12,390 bases of DNA from positions 1 to 12,390 of the forward strand of contig JBQTHI010000052.1 of assembly GCA_052390035.1 (NCBI GenBank), given 5' to 3'. The position numbers and the translations under genes are program-made. The stretch is from JBQTHI01 sp052390035 (GTDB taxonomy: Bacteria > Actinomycetota > Acidimicrobiia > Spongiisociales > ZC4RG35). The notes under the pieces are model-generated. The model saw only the letters and a list, made by a program, of their open reading frames with translations, did not search any database and had not been told where the DNA came from. Within the stretch, counting starts at the first letter, position 1; each line of letters starts with the position of its first letter. Below are positions 1 through 5,371 of the stretch, in pieces.

Positions 1-1401
1 ATGCTCGGACCGATAGCGGTGAAACACCTCATGGGTAAGGATCGGCCCTTCACGCACCAGGCCGGCGGGGATGCCTTCTGCGAGCACCTCCACCCGCTCA
101 ACGCCAAAGGCACGGAGCACCCGGTCGAGGACGATGTCGTCGCTGGTTTCGTCAAAGCTGATACCGACCCGATCGGCATCGATGAATCGGAGGTTGATGC
201 CGTGGGCTACGGCCGACGACGTGATCTCGGCCGCTAATCCAGGCACCAGCGCGGTGACGGTGTCAAACCATGACGGGTTGACCACCTCTATTCCTGCCCG
301 AGTCAGCGCAGCCACCAAACGCCCGGCGAGGTGGTTCACACGCCGAGCGATGGCCACCAGTCCGTCGGGTCCATGCCAGGACGCGTAGAGGGCCGCCATC
401 ACCGCCAGCAGCACCTGGGATGTGCAAACGTTGGAGGTGGCCCGTTCACGCCTGATGTGTTGCTCCCGGGTTTGGAGTGCAAGACGGAAGGCGATGCGTC
501 CACCGGAGTCCGTTGTCGCCCCGACCAACCGGCCCGGGAGGGCCCGAACCATCGATTTTCTGGTCGCGATGAAGGCAGCGTGGGGGCCTCCAAATCCCAT
601 AGGCACTCCGAATCGTTGGGCGGAGCCGACGACAATGTCGGCTCCGAACTCGCCCGGAGGCTTGATCAACGCAAGAGCGAGGAGGTCGGTGACTACCGCC
701 ACCAGAGCCCCGGCAGTATGGGCCGTTTCGATTACGGAGGTAGGGTCGGCCAATGCGCCCGACGATCCCGGATAGGCCACCAGGGCACCGAAAGCCAGAC
801 CGAAGTCGAACTCAGCGGGGTCGCCTATCCGAACCTCGATGCCCACCGGCTCCGCCCTGGTCTGCACAACCGCGATTGTTTGTGGGTGGCAGTCCCGATC
901 GACAAAGAACACCGGGCGATCGCCGGTGGCGAGGCGTCTGCACATGGTCATCGCCTCGGCGGCGGCGGTGCCTTCATCCAGAAGTGAGGCATTGGCGATG
1001 TCAAGGCCCGTCAGATCAGCCACCATGGTTTGAAAGTTGAGTAACACCTCCAGCCGCCCCTGAGAGATTTCGGCCTGATAGGGCGTGTAGGCGGTGTACC
1101 AGGCAGGGTTCTCCAATACATTGCGAAGAATGACCGGCGGCGTGAAGGTCCCGTAGTAGCCGAGGCCGATGAGGGAAGTCATCGGTCGATTACGGTTGCC
1201 CAAGTTGGCGAGCTCCTCGAGTACCTCCGCTTCTGTGAGAGGCGCGTCGAGCAACAAGTCGTCTCCGCTTCGAATCACCGGGGGAACGGTCTGTTCGATC
1301 AGCTGATCGATCGAACCGGCGCCGATCTCGGCAAGCATCTTGGCCACCTCAGCCGGGCGCGGTCCGATGTGACGCCGGGAGAAGTCAGTCAGAACCTCCA
1401 T
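1..1401 (-). CDS. gcvP: Glycine dehydrogenase (decarboxylating), P-protein, N-terminal part (cut by window edge)
   Basis: The reading frame is open from 1401 to the left edge (467 codons, no stop), so the gene is incomplete here. P-protein is the PLP-dependent enzyme of the glycine cleavage system: it decarboxylates glycine and passes the aminomethyl group to the lipoyl arm of GcvH. Visible family signatures are RHIGP at residues 10-14, a GYYGT-TPPVILRN stretch followed by NPAWYTAYTPYQAEISQGR near residues 85-115, and ASLLDEGTAAAEAM shortly after. The last visible residues (LTHEVFHRYRSEH) match the linker into the second half of the full-length single-chain enzyme (about 950 aa), so this is the fused GcvP type and not the separate GcvPA subunit. 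The PLP lysine lies in the missing half. The start at 1401 is supported by GGAGGG 9 bases upstream. An in-frame ATG at 1440 would add 13 residues but has a weaker site. A glycine riboswitch precedes the gene. Confidence 0.96.
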   Translation of the reverse strand, partial: MEVLTDFSRRHIGPRPAEVAKMLAEIGAGSIDQLIEQTVPPVIRSGDDLLLDAPLTEAEVLEELANLGNRNRPMTSLIGLGYYGTFTPPVILRNVLENPAWYTAYTPYQAEISQGRLEVLLNFQTMVADLTGLDIANASLLDEGTAAAEAMTMCRRLATGDRPVFFVDRDCHPQTIAVVQTRAEPVGIEVRIGDPAEFDFGLAFGALVAYPGSSGALADPTSVIETAHTAGALVAVVTDLLALALIKPPGEFGADIVVGSAQRFGVPMGFGGPHAAFIATRKSMVRALPGRLVGATTDSGGRIAFRLALQTREQHIRRERATSNVCTSQVLLAVMAALYASWHGPDGLVAIARRVNHLAGRLVAALTRAGIEVVNPSWFDTVTALVPGLAAEITSSAVAHGINLRFIDADRVGISFDETSDDIVLDRVLRAFGVERVEVLAEGIPAGLVREGPILTHEVFHRYRSEH

Positions 1402-1410
1402 GAGGCCACA

Positions 1411-1416
1411 CCCTCC
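1411..1416 (-). promoter_or_regulatory. Shine-Dalgarno site of gcvP
   Basis: GGAGGG on the minus strand, 9 bases before the ATG at 1401. It is the best ribosome binding site in the leader and favours this start over the in-frame ATG at 1440. Lying about 55 bases 3' of the riboswitch P1 stem, it is a possible target of riboswitch control of translation. Confidence 0.7.
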
Positions 1417-1440
1417 ATGAAGTCCGCCTTTCGTCCCCAT

Positions 1441-1463
1441 GCTGTCGGCCCTGTGCCTTCAGC
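1441..1463 (-). promoter_or_regulatory. Small hairpin between glycine aptamer and gcvP start (possible ghost aptamer or expression platform)
   Basis: On the minus strand GCTG pairs with CAGC at the base and GGC with GCC near the loop, separated by a small internal loop. It lies 3' of the aptamer P1 stem and 5' of the gcvP ribosome binding site. Singlet glycine riboswitches are known to carry a vestigial 'ghost aptamer' stem next to the binding aptamer. This hairpin is in the right place, but its identity is inferred and the helix is short. Confidence 0.3.
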
Positions 1464-1470
1464 GTCGCCT

Positions 1471-1556
1471 CGACCGGACGGTCCGTCAGCCTGAGAGATT
1501 GCGGGGAAGCGGTTGCCCCTTCGGCGACCCTGGTGGGGGTCTCTCCCGTCCGGTGT
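1471..1556 (-). promoter_or_regulatory. Glycine riboswitch (single aptamer) upstream of gcvP
   Basis: Read on the minus strand, this has the conserved glycine aptamer blocks in order: GGGAGAGAC after P1, then GTCGCCGAAGGGGCAA in the P3 region, then ATCTCTCAGGC followed by GACGGACCG. The closing stem P1 is a perfect 9-bp pairing, ACCGGACGG (1554-1546) with CCGTCCGGT (1481-1473). Only one full aptamer is present; the usual tandem second copy is not seen downstream. The family binds glycine and typically turns on glycine cleavage genes, which fits gcvP 70 bases further on. No terminator with a U-tract lies between aptamer and gene, so control is more likely at translation, but that is inferred. 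Confidence 0.93.
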
Positions 1557-1570
1557 CTATGGCGCGCAAC

Positions 1571-1579
1571 ACATTACCA
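1571..1579 (-). promoter_or_regulatory. Candidate extended -10 promoter element for the riboswitch-gcvP transcript
   Basis: The minus strand reads TGGTAATGT, an extended -10 like element (TGn followed by TAATGT). A start about 7 bases on would fall near 1564, only about 10 bases before the riboswitch P1 stem, and the element sits just after the upstream terminator. No good -35 is present at the expected distance; TTGTTT occurs 14 bases upstream, which is too close. Placement is convincing, sequence only moderately so. Confidence 0.35.
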
Positions 1580-1621
1580 ACCGCCGGATTAAACAAGGGT
1601 CAGCCACTAAGGGGACGGGTT

Positions 1622-1665
1622 AACAAAGAGGCGGGGCTCCGGCAAGGGGGGAACCGGAGCCCCGC
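1622..1665 (-). terminator. Rho-independent terminator downstream of ychF / candidate RNA
   Basis: A perfect 12-bp GC-rich stem (GCGGGGCTCCGG, 1665-1654 on the minus strand, against 1642-1631) closes an 11-base loop that holds six consecutive C. It is followed on the minus strand by a T-rich run, CTCTTTGTT. Read on the plus strand the tail is less T-rich (ATTGCTCTTCTTG), so the minus direction fits best. It would end transcripts coming from ychF or the RNA at 1669-1850 and insulate the gcvP promoter. Confidence 0.8.
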
Positions 1666-1668
1666 ATT

Positions 1669-1850
1669 GCTCTTCTTGCGAAGAGCCGACAGGGGTTTCC
1701 ATCGGCGGGTGCCAGGGGGTCCCGCTCCTTCCCTGTCGTGGGGTTGGGGAACCGCTGGTGTGGGGCCACCAGACGGTCCGCGCCGATGCTATGGCCCTGG
1801 CGCACGCCCCGCAAGTGCATGAGGAGTTTGCCGACAGGCTGTCCGTTCGT
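1669..1850 (-). ncRNA. Candidate structured non-coding RNA (or structured ychF 3' UTR), family not recognised
   Basis: About 190 bases between the ychF stop and the terminator have no convincing gene but are rich in complementary segments. In minus-strand order they include: a hairpin at 1777-1751 (6 bp plus 4 bp around one bulged base, 6-base loop); an 8-bp helix 1738-1731 with 1694-1687; and, directly abutting it, a perfect 7-bp hairpin 1686-1669 capped by a GCAA (GNRA) tetraloop, only 3 bases before the terminator stem. The loop of the 8-bp helix holds two segments complementary to upstream ones: 1707-1700 with 1788-1781 (8 bp) and 1717-1711 with 1801-1795 (7 bp), which would make pseudoknots. 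It lacks the hallmarks I know for tmRNA, RNase P RNA and SRP RNA. A 9-base direct repeat (GCCGACAGG, 1685-1693 and 1830-1838 on the plus strand) gives two alternative partners for 1732-1738. Individual 7-8 bp helices can arise by chance in GC-rich DNA; the local hairpins are stronger evidence. Confidence 0.4.
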
Positions 1851-1857
1851 GGGTTGC

Positions 1858-2937
1858 CTAGACCGAGAAGCGGATAACGAGCACGTCATCAGCTTTGACG
1901 ATGTACGACCTGCCCTCCAGCCGGACCAGCCCTGCTCGTTTGGTTTCCTCCCAACCGCCCGACCCGATCACGTCATCGATCGATGCGACCTCGGCCCGTA
2001 TGAACCCGCGCTCGAGATCGGAGTGGACCTTCCCGGCGGCCTCGGTCACCGAAGCCCCGGACCGCACGGTCCAGGCCCTGGTTTCCTTGGGACCTACCGT
2101 GTAAAAAGAGATCAGGCCGACGGACTGATAAGTGGCGCGGACGATCCGCGCCAATGCTCCCTCTCCGAGACCGAGGCTCTCGAAAAGCTCGGCTCGTTCG
2201 TCGACCGGAAGCCGCGCCCCCTCCTCTTCCAATCGGGCGCTAAGCGCCACCACCGGGTCGGTCCCTCCCACCACCTTGGTAACGGCCTCAGCCAGACGAG
2301 CAGGGTGGTCGTCGTCTTCGTCGACATTGACCACCCACACCATGGGTTTGAGCGTCAACGGGCTCAGGTCACGGAAGGCCGCCAAAGCCTCCGCAGACCA
2401 TGCCCGCCGGCGTAACGCCTCCCCACTCCCTAGGACCGCGGCGGCCTCCGTCATCACGTCCGCTGCCGCCCGTTTATGCGGGTCGGCGGTCGCCTCCTTT
2501 TGTAGACGTTCGCCCTTTCTGACAATCACCTCGTGATCGGCCACCGTCAGTTCGAGCATCAACTCTTCGGCTTGGATCGCCGGGTCGGTGCCTGAGGAGT
2601 CGACGTCGACTGACTCGTCGGTGAATGCCCGCAGGACCACGGCTAGGGCATCCATCTCTCGAAGGCGCGCCAGATGTTGACCTCCCGGACCAGCCGGGTG
2701 TCCTGATCGGGCCAGAGGCGGGAGGTCGAGGATCTCCAGCGTTGCCGGGACGGTTCGTGCCGAACCTTCTGCCCGAGCCGCCAGCTCCAGCTTGTCATCG
2801 GGGACACGGGCCACCCCGACGTTCGGCTCGATGGTGCTGAAGGGATGGGCAGCGGTCGGCGCCTCGAGACCGGTCAGTGCATTAAAGAGACTGGTTTTGC
2901 CGGAATTGGCAAAGCCGACAATGCCGAGGCGAGCCAT
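1858..2937 (-). CDS. ychF: YchF/Obg-family P-loop NTPase with C-terminal TGS domain, divergent G3 motif
   Basis: The 359-residue length is normal for YchF, a universally conserved ribosome-associated NTPase that prefers ATP and has been linked to stress responses and translation. Seen here: P-loop GFANSGKT at 8-15; the family stretch HPFSTIEPNVGV at 31-42; NVDE at 204-207, the YchF variant of the G4 motif that relaxes guanine specificity; and a C-terminal TGS/DUF933 region from about 275 (FYTVGPKETRAWTVRSG, then HSDLERGFIRAEV, ending with the typical RFSV). The odd point is G3: DLPPL at 71-75 replaces the usual DIAGL, so the DxxG glycine is missing, and the following switch region is rearranged. 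The start at 2937 gives the expected short N-terminus, although its GAGG is very close to the ATG. It is followed by the structured region and terminator, and is divergent from gpsA. It may be a second, divergent YchF copy. Confidence 0.92.
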   Translation of the reverse strand: MARLGIVGFANSGKTSLFNALTGLEAPTAAHPFSTIEPNVGVARVPDDKLELAARAEGSARTVPATLEILDLPPLARSGHPAGPGGQHLARLREMDALAVVLRAFTDESVDVDSSGTDPAIQAEELMLELTVADHEVIVRKGERLQKEATADPHKRAAADVMTEAAAVLGSGEALRRRAWSAEALAAFRDLSPLTLKPMVWVVNVDEDDDHPARLAEAVTKVVGGTDPVVALSARLEEEGARLPVDERAELFESLGLGEGALARIVRATYQSVGLISFYTVGPKETRAWTVRSGASVTEAAGKVHSDLERGFIRAEVASIDDVIGSGGWEETKRAGLVRLEGRSYIVKADDVLVIRFSV

Positions 2938-2955
2938 GGCCTCATTGTGGCCGAA

Positions 2956-2969
2956 CCGGGCCGGCCCGG
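2956..2969. repeat. Perfect 14-bp GC palindrome in the ychF-gpsA divergent region
   Basis: CCGGGCCGGCCCGG reads identically on both strands and sits in the 71 bases between the two divergent starts. It could be an operator for a dimeric regulator. It is composed only of G and C in a GC-rich genome, so chance occurrence is quite possible. No clear promoter hexamers were found around it. Confidence 0.35.
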
Positions 2970-3008
2970 CGTCGACTGCGACTGGTGCCGGCGGTTAGGT
3001 TGCTGGTT

Positions 3009-4001
3009 GTGTCACACCTCGCCGTGATTGGAGCCGGTTCCTGGGGCACGGCAGTCGCTGCTCTAGCCGCACGCCACACCCCGGTCGTCTTGTGGGCCCG
3101 GCGTTCCGAATTGGCCGAAACCATCAACGCCACCTCGGAGAATGTCGACTACCTGCCCGGGCAACGACTCCCGTACGGACTCAGAGCAACCTCCAACCTG
3201 GCTGATGCTGCCTCCGGGGCCATCGTGATCATGGTGGCGGTGCCCTCGCACGGGGTCCGCCAGATGTTGGAGGAGCTTCCACCCATTCCCGCCGACGTTC
3301 CAATCGTCTCGCTAACCAAAGGCATCGAAGAAGGCAGTCGCCGGCGGATGACCGAAGTGGTCACCGAGATCCTCCCCGGCCATGAGCAACGTCGGATCGG
3401 AGTCCTCACCGGGCCCAACCTGGCTGGTGAAGTCATGGCGGGACATCCGACCGCGGCGGTGGTGGCGATGGCGGACGAGGATGCGGCGACGCAGGTACAG
3501 CGAGTCTTCATGGGTCCCACCTTCCGGGTGTATACCAATCCGGATGTGACGGGGTGTGAGCTGGCCGGTTCGCTGAAGAACGTCATGGCGATCGCCGCCG
3601 GGATGTCGACCGGACTCGGCTTTGGCGACAACACTCGAGCGGCTCTGATAACCAGGGCGCTCGCCGAACTGACCCGCCTCGGTGTGGCGCTCGGTGGAAA
3701 TCCGGCCACCTTCGCCGGTCTGGCCGGAATGGGCGATCTGATCGCCACCTGCACCTCCAGCCAGAGCCGCAACCAGAAGGTCGGCCAGGCGTTGGCCGGC
3801 GGACAGAAGCTCGACCAGATCATCGGCGAGATGAGGATGGTGGCCGAGGGGGTCAAGACCAGCCGCGTGGTGGTGGAGCTTGCCGCCGAAGCCGGCGTCA
3901 ACATGCCGATCGCCGAAGAGGTCGCACGGGTCCTCTACGACGGGGTCAACCCTCGCGAAGCGGTGATGAGATTGATGACCCGTGAGGCCCGAGCCGAGTA
4001 G
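3009..4001 (+). CDS. gpsA: Glycerol-3-phosphate dehydrogenase [NAD(P)+]
   Basis: GpsA reduces dihydroxyacetone phosphate to sn-glycerol-3-phosphate, the backbone for phospholipid synthesis, in the cytoplasm. At 330 aa it has the family's usual length. Motifs, numbered from the start chosen here: the dinucleotide-binding GAGSWG at 8-13; SLTKGIE near 101-107; LTGPNLAGEV at 133-142 (the family's GPS/N-hAxE motif); the catalytic lysine in ELAGSLKNVMAIAAG at about 190; GLGFGDNTRAALITR just after it; and a C-terminal AGMGDLIATCTS-SRN stretch. I chose GTG at 3009 because it gives MSHLAVIGAGSWG, as in most family members, with TTAGG about 10 bases upstream. A GTG at 2985 would add eight residues. It is the only plus-strand gene here, divergent from ychF, and its stop codon directly abuts that of the convergent hydratase gene. 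Confidence 0.95.
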   Translation: MSHLAVIGAGSWGTAVAALAARHTPVVLWARRSELAETINATSENVDYLPGQRLPYGLRATSNLADAASGAIVIMVAVPSHGVRQMLEELPPIPADVPIVSLTKGIEEGSRRRMTEVVTEILPGHEQRRIGVLTGPNLAGEVMAGHPTAAVVAMADEDAATQVQRVFMGPTFRVYTNPDVTGCELAGSLKNVMAIAAGMSTGLGFGDNTRAALITRALAELTRLGVALGGNPATFAGLAGMGDLIATCTSSQSRNQKVGQALAGGQKLDQIIGEMRMVAEGVKTSRVVVELAAEAGVNMPIAEEVARVLYDGVNPREAVMRLMTREARAE

Positions 4002-4454
4002 CTAGACGTAGAGCCGGCTCACCACCTGGGCAACGCAGGCCGGCTTGTCTGATCCTTCGATCTCGAAGGTGACATCGAGCACTACCTGGCGACCCCCAGG
4101 GACATCTTCGACCGAGTTGAGCGTCGCCCCGGCCCTGATTCTCGAGCCCACCGGCACCGGTGAGACGAATCGGACCTTGTTGCTCCCGTAGTTGATGCCC
4201 ATCCGCACCCCTGCTACCCGGTAGATCTGGGCGACCAAAGGCACCGCCAATGACAAGGTCAAATAGCCATGGGAGATGGTGGTCGTAAAAGGTCCTTGGA
4301 CGGCCCGCTCCGGATCGACGTGGATCCACTGGTGGTCGTCGGTGGCTTCTGCGAACAGGTTGATGCGGCGTTGGGTGATCTCGATCCAGTCCGAGAAACC
4401 AAGGTGTGTGCCGACGAAGTCGTCGAGTTGATTGAGATCGTCAAAGGTCCTCAT
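4002..4454 (-). CDS. MaoC-like (R)-specific enoyl-CoA hydratase, HtdZ/Rv0130-like
   Basis: A 150-aa single hotdog-fold hydratase. Such enzymes hydrate trans-2-enoyl-CoA to (R)-3-hydroxyacyl-CoA in fatty acid metabolism. The hydratase-2 motif is clear: AEATDDHQWIHVDPERA at 35-51, with the catalytic pair expected at Asp40 and His45, followed by GPFTTTISHGYLTLSL (54-69) and NKVRFVSPVPVGSRIR. This arrangement matches mycobacterial HtdZ (Rv0130). The start is the ATG at 4454; a GTG at 4460 is also possible. Extending further upstream would give an Arg/Pro/Ser-rich, non-conserved tail overlapping nurA, which I reject. It starts 8 bases after the nurA stop, so it is probably the last gene of the herA-mre11-rad50-nurA transcript, although its function has no obvious link to DNA repair. 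It ends stop-to-stop against gpsA. Confidence 0.93.
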   Translation of the reverse strand: MRTFDDLNQLDDFVGTHLGFSDWIEITQRRINLFAEATDDHQWIHVDPERAVQGPFTTTISHGYLTLSLAVPLVAQIYRVAGVRMGINYGSNKVRFVSPVPVGSRIRAGATLNSVEDVPGGRQVVLDVTFEIEGSDKPACVAQVVSRLYV

Positions 4455-4462
4455 CGGCACAA

Positions 4463-5371
4463 TCAAGACCCGGCTGCCGCCGCCCGGAGGGCCCGGAAGA
4501 GGAGGTCGCGGTCGCCGAGTAGATGATGAAGGCGTCGCTCGAGACCCCCGATGGGGAACAGGTTCTGGGGCGCTCGAGGGTCTTTGTGCGCCGCGCTGGC
4601 ATAGCGGCACAAGGTGGCGGCGGTGAGATCAGCCACCCGCCGGGCGGCAGAGACATCGTCGACCGCGTTGATCTCGGCCCTGACGATTCCATCCATCGGG
4701 CCGCCACCGGTCATCGGCAGTTTCAGGTACCACGACAGCCGGCTCCAACTGGTCGTGGTGAGGAACAGCGGAGTGCGATCCCCGGCCGTGAGCATCCCCA
4801 GAATCGGCCGCAGGGCCGGGGGCAGGTAATGGACATGCTGGGTTTTGATGTAGCCGACGGCGCCCTCGACGTGGCGGCGATGTGAGAGCGGGCCGTCAAC
4901 CACGATCAGCGGAACGTTGCCTGCGCTGGCAGCGATGGCGCCCTCCAACTCACCCATCCGCTGCTGCAACCCGAGCCATAGCTCCTCCGGCGCCACCCCC
5001 TTGGTGAGCTGTACTGCATAACGCCCGTGTCTGGTGGTGATGTCGGCGGCCGCGGCCGCCGCGGTGAAAACCCCCCGGCGGACCTCTTTCTGCACTATTT
5101 CGGCGGCGTGATTGCAGAGCACCGCACCGGCGGCGTAGCTGGCCGCCAGGGCCAGCATCGGTGTGCCATCGTCCTCTTCGATCCACAGATTGGCGTCGAT
5201 CCGTCGGACCCCGTCAACGAATAGCACCTCCGGGGCGGGCTCGGCGGTTGATCGGATCGGCGCCCAGCGGCTGGCATCGATCTCAATGTCGACGTCGGGT
5301 TCGGCACCCTCCAACTCGCCACCGGCGGTGGTGCCGTATTCGGGCGCCCAGGGCTGGACCGTGAACCTCAT
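4463..5371 (-). CDS. nurA: NurA-like 5'-3' nuclease, partner of HerA
   Basis: A 302-aa protein recognised as NurA-like from motifs and context. NurA is an RNase H-fold nuclease that works with the HerA hexamer to resect DNA ends after Mre11-Rad50. The motifs match the fold's metal-binding pattern: VLFVDGVRRI at 49-58 (Asp53), acidic residues Glu141/Glu143 in RMGELEGAI, and LIVVDGPLSHRR at 155-166 (Asp159) followed by GYIKTQHV at 173-180, the typical 'DGPL...K' end of NurA. The 16-18 residue spacing from the acidic residue to the second Asp resembles that in the archaeal enzyme. GIVRAEI at 228-234 and a C-terminal PQNLFPIGGLERRLHHLL stretch fit the rest of the domain. Overall similarity to archaeal NurA looks low, so automated annotation may call it hypothetical. 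The start at 5371 overlaps the rad50 stop by 4 bases (ATGA), implying translational coupling. Confidence 0.85.
   Translation of the reverse strand: MRFTVQPWAPEYGTTAGGELEGAEPDVDIEIDASRWAPIRSTAEPAPEVLFVDGVRRIDANLWIEEDDGTPMLALAASYAAGAVLCNHAAEIVQKEVRRGVFTAAAAAADITTRHGRYAVQLTKGVAPEELWLGLQQRMGELEGAIAASAGNVPLIVVDGPLSHRRHVEGAVGYIKTQHVHYLPPALRPILGMLTAGDRTPLFLTTTSWSRLSWYLKLPMTGGGPMDGIVRAEINAVDDVSAARRVADLTAATLCRYASAAHKDPRAPQNLFPIGGLERRLHHLLGDRDLLFRALRAAAAGS

Noticed and set aside
331..987. Long plus-strand reading frame opposite gcvP (218 codons)
   Set aside because: Opposite strand of a clearly conserved GcvP frame; composition is typical of a GC-rich antisense shadow and no family is recognisable.
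1620..1889. 89-codon minus-strand frame covering the terminator and the candidate RNA
   Set aside because: It would translate through a perfect terminator hairpin and into the end of ychF; no ribosome binding site and no similarity recognised.
3149..3904. 251-codon minus-strand frame opposite gpsA
   Set aside because: Ser/Thr/Ala/Pro-rich shadow of gpsA without recognisable motifs; gpsA motifs lie throughout the plus strand.
4455..4610. N-terminal extension of the MaoC-like protein by 52 residues
   Set aside because: The extra residues are low-complexity Arg/Pro/Ser, overlap the nurA coding end in another frame, and are absent from the hotdog hydratase family.
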